The position numbers were made by a program, and so were the translations under genes. From Ashinkailepas kermadecensis (Eukaryota; Arthropoda; Thecostraca; Neolepadidae): a DNA stretch of 64,000 nt. Where the stretch lies: contig JAOTOM010004117.1 in the NCBI GenBank assembly GCA_034440615.1, positions 22,501 through 86,500 on the forward strand, given 5' to 3'. This document shows positions 55,930 to 64,000 of this stretch, piece by piece (within the stretch, counting starts at the first letter, position 1; each line of letters starts with the position of its first letter). The notes below the pieces were generated by a model. The model made no database searches. It was given only the letters and a program-made list of their open reading frames with translations, and had not been told where the DNA came from.

Positions 55930-56391
55930 CTCATACGTACATTTGCTCTTGCATTATTTTACGTTTATGTACTGTTGGCTTAGGTACATTTGCGCTTATG
56001 CACTTTTGCGCTTACGTACACTTGCGCTTACGTACATTTGCGCTTACGTACTTTTGCGCTTACGTACACTCGCGTATACCTACATTTACACTTACGTACA
56101 TTTGTGCTTACGTACATTTGTGGATACATACATTTGCGCATACGTACATTTGCGCATACGTACATTTGCGCTTACGTACATTTAATCATACGTACTTTTG
56201 CGCTTACGTACATTTGCGCATACGTACTTTGGCGCATACGTACATTTGCGCATACATACATTTGCCATACGTACATTTGCGCTTACGTACATTAGCCATA
56301 CGTACACCTGCGCTTACGTACACCTGCGCTTACGTACAATTGCTATACGTACATCTGTGCTTACGTACATTTGCTTACGTACATTTGTCCG
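55930..56391 (-). repeat. 16-bp minisatellite, right inverted arm
   Basis: Units of CTTACGTACATTTGCG type, inverted relative to 55410-55870, with a ~60-base spacer (55871-55929) between the arms. The right edge runs directly into GATTACCGCAA, which is the target-site duplication of the LINE that follows. Confidence 0.93.
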
Positions 56392-56402
56392 ATTACCGCA
56401 AT

Positions 56403-59400
56403 GTGTGTGTGTGTGAGTGAATTTTGCCAGCCTGCCACCGTGTGGTGATGTCGGCTGTTTCCGTGTGTGTTTATGTCTGTGCTGGCATTAGGAGGCATGA
56501 GGGTGTGAAGAATATGGTAGGAGACTTAGTCGGAGAGTGGAGGAGGGAGCTGATTTGTTGAGCGGTGCTGAAGTAGATTTGAAGGCGTCTTCGAGCTTGA
56601 AGTGAGCTGAGTAAAACTGAGTTGAGCAGAGTTGCATGGAGTTGTGGAGGTGGAGTGGTAGAGCTGGTCGACGGCAGAAGATGATGTAGTTGAGGAGAGT
56701 TGTCAGTCCGGACGGTGCCAATTTGGGGTATGGGGTGTAGTGGGGGGTTGGGGTCGGGTCATCGCCACAGTTGAATAACATTGCAAGAACACGTTCAGTC
56801 AATTTTGGGAGTGTTTTTTTTTTGGAACGTATCTTATATATTTTTTTTATTATTTTTGTTCTTGAGTTTTGTGAATTTTTATCCTTTTTTCAACATATAT
56901 TTTTACTTTTTATTGTTTTGTTTTTTCCCGATCCTTTTTCCTTTTTTTCACAGTTGTTCGAGAAGGCGTGTGATAGCGAGAAAGTGGAAGATATGTTCGT
57001 GTAGTGCTGGATGGTCGTCGTTGAGAAGAGTGGTGAGGTTTAGTCGGATGTTGTGTGTGGTGCAGTAGTTTGTGATATGTTGTCTTTGGTTGTTGTATTT
57101 GGTACAGTAGATGAGTATGTGTTTGATTGTAAGTGTTCGGTGACATGTTGTGCATTGTGTCGTTGGCGTTGTAGGAGGAGGTAAGAGTGTGTAAGTGCTG
57201 TGTGTCCAGTGCGTAGTCGTGTCAGTGTACGTTCTTTGAATCTGGTGAATTGGTTGATGGTGTGCCAGTATTCGTGTTTGGGACGTATGTCGTGAAGTTG
57301 TGTTATTGTTGTGTCCCATGTTTGTTGTATGTGTTTGTTGATGGCCTGTCGTAAGGTGGGGTAGTAGTCAGATTGTGAATAGGGGTATTGCGTGGCTTGT
57401 TGTAGTGTAGTGCTATGTTTGCTTCTGTGTCTGCGTGTTCATTACCATGTATGTTTGTGTGACTTGGGATCCAGAGGAGTAGTGGTCGTTGTTGCATGTT
57501 TAGTTGTTTTATGTATGTGCAGTATTTTGGGGATGAGGGGTATTTTAATTTGGTGTAGGGTGTTATGCTTTGTAGTGCTGATTTTGCGTCAGTGGCTATG
57601 ATGTTATTTTCCATTTTTGTGTTATAGATGGTGGAGTAGGTCGAAAAGATTGCATATAATTCTGCTGTGTATGTGGATGCTATGTCGTGCAGACGGGCAC
57701 GCAGGATGACTCGGGGCGGTGCTGTATTGGGGTACAGCACCACCGCTGCGCCCGTCTGCTGTGTGTGTGATTTGGATCCGTCGGTGTATATGATATTGTA
57801 ATTTGCATATCGTGCTGTGAATTGTAGAAAGAGTTGTTGTATTTATGCGTCTGTGTATGCGTGTTTCGGTGTCGATGAAGAAGTGTGTCGTGGGTGTTTG
57901 GTGTTTCCACCATGCTGTGGGTGGTGGGAGTGGTTTTGACGTGGGGAGTGTGATGTGTAAACTATTTGCGTGTTGGTGTATGCGGCAGCCTATTGTGGTT
58001 TTATGTGGTGTTTTTTCATGAGTTGGTGTATGCGTTTGGTGCGAATTTTTAGTGCCTGTGTGCATGGGTGTAGTTTAATTATTGCGTGTAAAGAAAGCAT
58101 ACGACCTTCAATATACCAGGAGGTACTGAGTTGACATCAAAAGTAACGTTAAGGATTATACTTTATTAGGTACTCAACGTTTCGGCCAGGGGCCATCGAC
58201 ACGCAATGTCTAAAACCCAGGAGCATCTAAGAGCCATTCTTCGTTGTATTAAACGTAGTTTAATTAGTTGTGTTTTGTAGTGATATCTGAGTAGTGCTTC
58301 TGTGCGTTTGTGTTTTAGTTCTGGTATGTGGTTGTATGTGTGAAGAGCGAGATAGGGTGAGGTAGTGTAGGCTCCGGTAGCTATTTTAACGCATTGCTGT
58401 TGAAGTGTGTCTATAATTTTGAGATTTTATTTAGCTGCGTTTTCGAAGAGTGGAGATCCGTATTCCATGATTGGCCGAATGATTGTTTTGTACAAGGTCA
58501 GTAGTGAATTTCGATCGGATCCCCAGTGTGCCGGAAAGTGCTCGTAGTATGTTTATTCTTTTTGATGCGCGCTTTCGAATGTTTAGAATGTGGGGCCGAA
58601 AGGTGAGTCGTGGGTCTAGTGTGATGCCTAGGAATTTTGCTGTGTTTACAAATGGTATGGGTGTGATGTCTATTTTCAGTGGTTGTGGGTTTGTATGTCG
58701 ATTGTAGCCGAAGACTATGCATTTTTATTGGTGTGGTGCGATGTGTAAATTTAGTAGGGCGAGTTTGTTGTGTAGTCCTGTTAATGCGTTTTGTAGTATT
58801 GCTAGTGCGTGAGTTGGTATTTCATGTGATGTCCAGAGTACAATGTCGTCTGCGTAAAGTGCAATTTTGGTCGAGAAGTTGTCGGTGATGATTGAATTTA
58901 GACCTCGAATAAAGAGAAGGGGGCTTATAACGGAACATTGCATTAAGCCGGTTGTAGGAAATTTAGTGTCTGAAGTGTGGGGCCCAGTTTTGACTTGAAA
59001 TGATCGTTTTAGTATGTAGAAGTGGAGGTAGTGTAATAGTCTTCCCTGTATGTCTATATTGTATAAGTGTTGTAATTGTGTTGTTATGTTGATGGTGTCA
59101 TATGCTTGTTTTAAGTCCAGGAAGACGGCGACGTGGAGCGTTTCCTTGCCGCCGCTTCCTGGATGTGTGTAATGAGGTACGTGAGATTGCCAAGACATGA
59201 GCGGTTAGGAAGAAAGCCTGATTGTATAGGGGAGATTAGTTTTTGTGTTTGAATGATGTAGAGATGTCGTTTTTTTACAAGACGTTCGAAGAGTTTGTGA
59301 AAACAGCTGATTAGCGCGATAGGACGGTAAGAATCGCATAGAGTTGAGTCAGTGTTTGGTTTAGGGATAGGTATGAGCAGAACGTGTAACCAAGATTGCG

Positions 59401-59410
59401 GGTATGTATA
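56403..59410 (-). mobile_element. 5'-truncated I-type LINE inserted in the inverted minisatellite
   Basis: A ~3-kb minus-strand non-LTR element flanked by an 11-base target-site duplication GATTACCGCAA (56392-56402 and 59411-59421). Order on the minus strand: RT (59198-58725) with FLDLKQAYDT and LYADDIVLW; RT thumb (GITLDPRLTFRPHI); RNase H (57743-57303) with STYTAELYAIF, ATDAKSALQS and LLWIPSHTNIHGNEHADTEA; then a C-terminal finger CTTCHRTLTIKHILIYC (near 57100-57150). The 3' end is a short CA-rich tail. It is inactive: an in-frame TAA at 58722-58724 follows the RT core, the PQG box is changed (GLMQCSV), frames shift, and the endonuclease region is missing. RT plus RNase H plus Cys-His end fits the I clade. 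Confidence 0.92.
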
Positions 59411-59421
59411 TGTTGTCCAGG

Positions 59422-59905
59422 ATTACCGCAAACGTACGTATGGCATATGTACCTAACGAAATGTACGTAAACCCAAAAGGTACGCATGCGTAAATGGACG
59501 TACATTTGCGCATACGTACAATTGCACATACGTACATTTGTGCATACGTACTTTTGCGCTTACGTACATTTGCGCTTACGTACATTTGCGCTTACGTACA
59601 TTTGCGCTTATGCACATTTGCGCTTACGTGCATTTGCGCTTACGTACTTTTGCGCATACATACATTTGCGCTTACGTACTTTTGCGCGTACGTACATTTC
59701 CGCATACGTATATTTGCCATAAGTACATTTGCGCTTACGTACATTAGCCATACGTACATCTGCGCTTATGTACAATTGCCATACGTACATCTGCGCTTAC
59801 GTACATTTGCTTACGTACATTTGCTTACGTACATCTGCCATACGTACATTTGTCCTTACGCACATTTGTCCTTACGTACATTTGTCTTTACGTACATTTG
59901 TCCTA
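59422..59905. repeat. 16-bp minisatellite continuing beyond the LINE, with a short and a long inverted arm
   Basis: A short arm (59422-59490, ACGTACGTATGGCATATG ... GTACGTAAACCC) is followed by about 410 bases of CTTACGTACATTTGCG-type units in inverted orientation. The outer edge TACATTTGTCCTAGAATCG is close to the edge seen at 56380-56395. Removing the LINE and one target duplication restores a continuous array from 55410 to 59905. Confidence 0.92.
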
Positions 59906-59909
59906 GAAT

Positions 59910-61105
59910 CGAAATAAACGGGAAAGGAGGAAATGAGCCAATGCTGCTACCACGCTTGATGATTGATAAATTAGATGGGGGAGGGAAGAAATGAACCAAT
60001 GCTACATAGATTGGGGGGGGGGATGAACCAATGCTACATGATGCGGTTTCCCCATTTATCACGCCATTCTGTCGCGATAAACTAGGTTTTCGAAATATTC
60101 CAATTTATCCCGACATTTTGTCCCGATGAATTGAAACATGTGCTATAAGCCATGATGGGTCGGGAGCCAAGTCTGTAGCGACCTACATTGATGTCGCGAT
60201 ACATTATTTTATCCAGACATGAAAAAATAAGCAGAATTGAAACTTTCTGTAAAGCTGAGTGCACCTGTACTCATATCAGGCTTTATCAGATGGAAATATC
60301 CAAGTTGGTAACCGAAATGTCTTCAGATTCTGGCTGCCCGAATGAGACTTCCGTCACGTCCGTCAATATTGTTTTAGGATGAACGCCCGCATGGTTCAGA
60401 AGCGATGGCCCAGTTAGAATTAGTAGCTTTTCGCCAACACTGGCCATCTTAATGACGTTAGCTCGTCCTTGGTTATGATTGGCGTAGTTTGCTATTGAAG
60501 GAGCAAAACAGCTGACTGAAGAAGTTTCAACCAATCAGGAGGCGTCGAATCGTGACGTCTCGAGAGTACGCCAAGGCATTGTCAACCCAGGGGGAAACTG
60601 GGAGTGCCATCATTGTTGCCTGCGTACGGCAAGTTTGAAGTGCAATGCCATTAAAATAGGCTTTCGTGGGCTGATGCCTAGCAATTAATTGAACTGATAA
60701 TGTACTTGCACGAAAACATGCTAATCTTATTAGACTTGACCTGCTGGACGAAACCGCTCGTCACTAGATGCCATGTAGGGGAAAAGTGAGGAACATTCTG
60801 TGCCTTGAAGGGCAGGAATAGGAAACTGAAGTCGAAAATCATTCCCCAAAGGCATGAAATATTTGACAAAGTAGGTAGAAGAAAGGGTGCCAAGAAGGTG
60901 TTGTGAAATAATATAAATTTGGGTTTGAGGGTGTGTCATGAATTCTTTGAACTTTAAAGTCATAAAGTCATAAAGTGTTTAGATTCAATAAGAGCCACAA
61001 GGGCCCATCCAGTTAAGTCTGTAAATGGAAGATACCATAAGCCCGGTAAAAAGACCCACCCCAACCATCACCACATCCTAAAGAAACCATTCACCAACAT
61101 CCCAC
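59910..61105. other. Unassigned sequence
   Basis: 59925-60050 carries two or three tandem GAAATGA(G/A)CCAATGCTAC words also seen at 55340-55400. The remainder has short frames and no recognisable feature. Confidence 0.45.
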
Positions 61106-61111
61106 ACACCT

Positions 61112-62020
61112 ATCGTTTATTGTTTATTGTTTATTGTCCACAATCTCCAACAGCATATCGTGCCCTTTACAGGAGAAGTCATTAGCTTAAAAAAACGTAA
61201 ACAGAACAGGTGAACAGTTGTCAGGTCAAACAGGTAAACGGCTGTCAGAACTGCATCGATGCCCGATGGCTCCGCGGCTCAGATGTGAGCGAGTGACGCA
61301 GCACAGTATCTGACCACCTGCGTCTTAAAAGCATTCAGCTGGTTCGTGAATATGTCCGCACTTGGTGTCATCGCTAAAAATGTGTTCGTTTCTCGTAATA
61401 ATCTGTTAAATAAGCCACATCTAATGGTTTCTACACGTGCGCACGGTACATGAAATAAGACAGGCTGCCTATTTCTCCTGACTGGGACACATAATCCAAA
61501 GTTCTGCAATAACACTGATGAGTCCGTCCTGCCACATAAAACGTTTCGTAAAAACATGATGTCGGATTGTACGCGACGAGTGGACACAGACGTCATGTTA
61601 TAAAAGCGAAGAAGGTCCTGATATTGTAGAGATTCCGGTCGAGGTGTGGCACTACAGTGTTGAGCAAGCCACATTAAAAATTTATGTTCTACTCTTTCAA
61701 TCCTGGTCAGATGTGTTGTGGCTGCGCCTGCCCAGATGACGGAGCAATACTCAAGGCGAGACCTAATGTTCGCGTTATATGCCGCCAACAGAGCAATTTT
61801 CGAGAATTTGCTGCCAGGAACCCCTGCTTGCATTGATCTAATAAACAGTCCGAGAGCTCGGTTCGCAGATGACACAGTTTTTGCCACATGTTGTGCGAGT
61901 GTCAATTTGCTGTCCAGGTACACACCCAGGTCTCGCATCACAGTCTCACGCTGCAGCGTTGTATTGTGTACCTTATATTCGAAGCGCACAGGAGTACGAC
62001 GCCTATCTACCCTAGCTATC
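61112..62020 (-). mobile_element. LINE 3' end: RT C-terminal region with complete 3' tail
   Basis: A minus-strand frame of about 240 codons (61989-61279, continuing a little upstream as VDRRRTPVRFEYKV) encodes the end of a non-LTR ORF2: RDLGVYLDSKLTLAQHV, RSRLEYCSVIWAG and RIERVEHKFLMWLAQHC, the standard RT thumb/connection. After the stop at 61279 a 3' UTR of about 165 bases ends in an AATAAACAATAAACAATAA tail near 61112-61130. The frame is uninterrupted, so the copy is fairly young. It is 5'-truncated and lacks the RT catalytic core, so it cannot act on its own. It appears Jockey/CR1-group-like. Confidence 0.88.
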
Positions 62021-62125
62021 CAGCCCTATTCCCTTGATCCCGCTTAACACATGTGGATTGAATGCCTTACCAATAGTTTTCAAACTGCATCCATGTCTGT
62101 TTAAAGGGGTCTGTGCCATACACAC

Positions 62126-62541
62126 TTACTTAGCATAAATTTCACCCCATCCATCACAAATTATAACTAAAAAAACAAGATTTTCCTGCCTACAAAATTT
62201 GTCCACCCTACTTTTAAGTACATTCAATGAGGAACTCTCCACAACATCAGCAGGCAGCCTATCCCATTGATCAACAACCCTTTGACTGAAGACCTGTTGT
62301 CGCTTAACTGTCCTACACCTCAACTTGTCTAACCTGAATTGATGACCCCTATGTGATACTCTAAACTGAAGAGCGTCATTCAAATTGACCTGATCTAGTC
62401 CTTTAACAATGTTGTACACTTCAATCATGTCCCCCCTTAATCTCCTATACTTGAGTGGGTACATATATAATGCCATAAGCCTTTCTCTATATTCTAAGTT
62501 GCCTATTCCACTGATGAGTATGGTGGCTTTGCGCTGCACTC

Positions 62542-62545
<4 letters not shown>
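62126..62545 (-). pseudogene. CR1-like LINE C-terminal fragment
   Basis: The minus-strand frame starts QRKATILISGIGNLEYRERL and continues YRRLRGDMIEVYNIVKG, RGHQFRLDKLRCRT, FSQRVVDQWDRLPADVVESS and LKSRVDKF, the typical end of CR1-like ORF2 (family RRLRGDLIEVYKIL ... FSxRVVxxWNxLP). It ends in a normal stop with 3' sequence below 62126. Its 5' edge adjoins an (AT)n microsatellite. The internally deleted fragment inside the TIR element at 43575-43838 is the same family. Confidence 0.88.
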
Positions 62546-62547
<2 letters not shown>

Positions 62548-62608
<61 letters not shown>

Positions 62609-62622
62609 GTATATATATATCT
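62548..62622. repeat. (AT)n microsatellite
   Basis: About 70 bases of AT dinucleotides at the 5' edge of the LINE fragment, with one TGTATATA interruption. Ile/Tyr frames across it are artefacts. Confidence 0.96.
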
Positions 62623-62624
62623 CT

Positions 62625-64000
62625 TTTTCTAGGTAGGGACTCCATGCTTGTACATAATTTTATTTGCAAAATTTCCCAATATAAAAGCATGAACCCCATC
62701 TAATATAGCCCAGTTTAGCATGCTTTTGAAGAAAAATGTCTGACTTTATTTACAAAACTGATTTTTTTTGTTTTCTCAAGCTCAAGCTAGCCTAACCTAA
62801 CCAAACCTAAACACGGTATACTGCTGACATGGTCGCGGCTGCCGAACATCGAGATACAGAAAATTGTAAAACAAACTTGTGATCATACTCCGGCGGAGCT
62901 GCGGCAGAAACCTCACCACATGAGAAAGAAGCGTGACAAACAGTAAAGATGTCGAGGTGAGGTGGGACAGAACAGACAACTCACGCACAAGAAGAGTGGC
63001 CAGGGAAAAAATCTGACGTTCGCCTATGCATTGTTCGATTCTACTATCCTACGATGAGTTGATGTTGGAATATATTTGAGAAGTATCTCACTGAGAGGTG
63101 TCCTTGACCGATAATGGACTGAGGTGCTTAGAATCTACGTAATAGCACACACGGCAGTCCTACAAGCTCCAAGAACTGCTAGTTTAGGTTGAAAAACTTC
63201 GGTAAGCATTCCCCCTAGTATTTGCCTACTTCATTCCTGTCATCAGATATTCATAATTAACTCGTAGTGCTAGGAAAGCAACTTGATACCGTGAACTTCT
63301 CAGATAACCGCGGATATCGCCTGCGAATTTGGTATACATTCGGGGAATCTGGACGGGCGCCAGATGGCCCAAACAGTCGGATACCAAAAAAACTAAAACC
63401 ATCCACGGTGTGACTTCGGAAATCTGATGACCTCACGTCATGTCAACAACTGGAGGTCCAGTTTTTAGTGCCACGGAGTCGAGCCCAGGCCAATGTCGGG
63501 CCACGAGCTTGTCGCAATGCAGTTTTTACAAGATAGGTTATAGTAAGAATGCAGTATATTAACCAGAGCACTGGAGGGCCTCTTCCGCAACGCGAACTGG
63601 AGGTAGGAATATTCGTCTGAGGATCTATTAGCTGAGGCATCTTGACACTGAGTGTTCTTAACCCAGACGATGGCTTCATACGTACAGCTGGTTGTCCTTA
63701 ACTTCTTCCAGGTAAGCTGACCTCCCATTGCAGACCACAGCCTTTTGAGAAGGTCGATTACATCCAGCTGAGGGCCGTTTAACTTAGTCACTTAGTCTCC
63801 GGTTAACTTAGTCACAACTACTAACACTAGCAATTGAGCGGTTATTCTTTCTTCGGGCACATTCAACCGGCACATCTCCTAGTGGTCGCATTCGGGGACC
63901 AGAAAAAAAAGCATAGGATGCCAGACATCGATTATATTTTTTCCACTCATCCAATTACCCCTAGACCGAATGTCCCCAAATAGGATCCAGTTAGTTGTCG
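62625..64000. other. Unassigned sequence
   Basis: Only short frames; the longest is 108 codons on the minus strand (63465-63791), with no motif. No repeat unit, element end or splice-bounded exon could be supported. Confidence 0.5.

Noticed and set aside
55185..56420. Several 90-208-codon ORFs with repeated TYICAYVHLRLR-type peptides
   Set aside because: They are translations of the 16-bp inverted minisatellite (three units make a frame-preserving 48 bp) and occur in all orientations.

Overview
This is eukaryotic, almost certainly animal, genomic DNA: spliced coding exons with GT/AG borders, tRNA-derived SINEs, several kinds of non-LTR retrotransposon (LINE), TIR elements and a very heavy load of minisatellites. 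The one gene family I can name with confidence is a SIX4/5-type homeobox gene on the minus strand, which points to a bilaterian, probably an invertebrate. Species cannot be fixed from the sequence alone. No bacterial-style operons, CRISPR arrays, rRNA genes or intact tRNA genes were seen.

Layout. 1-900 is homopolymer-rich sequence that looks like a poorly corrected contig end. 900-1650 and 11085-13390 are two copies of a degenerate ~42-bp repeat array with the same unique terminus. 2486-2874 and 53107-53686 are two nearly identical copies of a GC-rich dispersed repeat. 6868-7740 is a ~275-bp tandem repeat. 9676-9860, 15060-16250, 17700-18255, 21364-21740, 22386-22521, 22700-24080, 25310-25640, 32095-32540 and 36270-36790 are micro- or minisatellites. 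18285-19090 is a minus-strand LINE RNase H/C-terminal remnant with a tRNA-type SINE inserted in it, flanked by a target-site duplication.

28674-34557 (minus strand) holds the SIX4/5-like gene: a possible first coding exon (34351-34557), the SIX-domain exon (about 32022-31637), the linker/homeodomain-start exon (31326-31205), the homeodomain helix-2/3 exon (29965-29814) and a possible downstream exon (29000-28674). The two introns inside the SIX/homeodomain region join in phase and restore the family alignment exactly. The acceptor of the second of these exons is repeated four times as a 39-bp in-frame tandem unit.

The right half is mostly mobile DNA. Three members of one TTAA-flanked family with CACGCGC-type ends lie at 26943-27898, 36101-36985 and 49617-50542. 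A TIR element at 43275-44131 encloses a LINE fragment. A large inverted 16-bp minisatellite (55410-56391 and 59422-59905) is split by a 5'-truncated I-type LINE (56403-59410) with an 11-bp target-site duplication. Two further LINE 3' ends lie at 61112-61995 and 62126-62545. Weaker coding candidates are a C2H2 exon (4621-4801, minus), an acidic first exon beside a CpG-rich promoter-like block (47930-48066, minus), an aldo-keto-reductase-like exon (about 45890-46048, minus) and small orphan ORFs. The rest is unassigned intergenic or intronic sequence.
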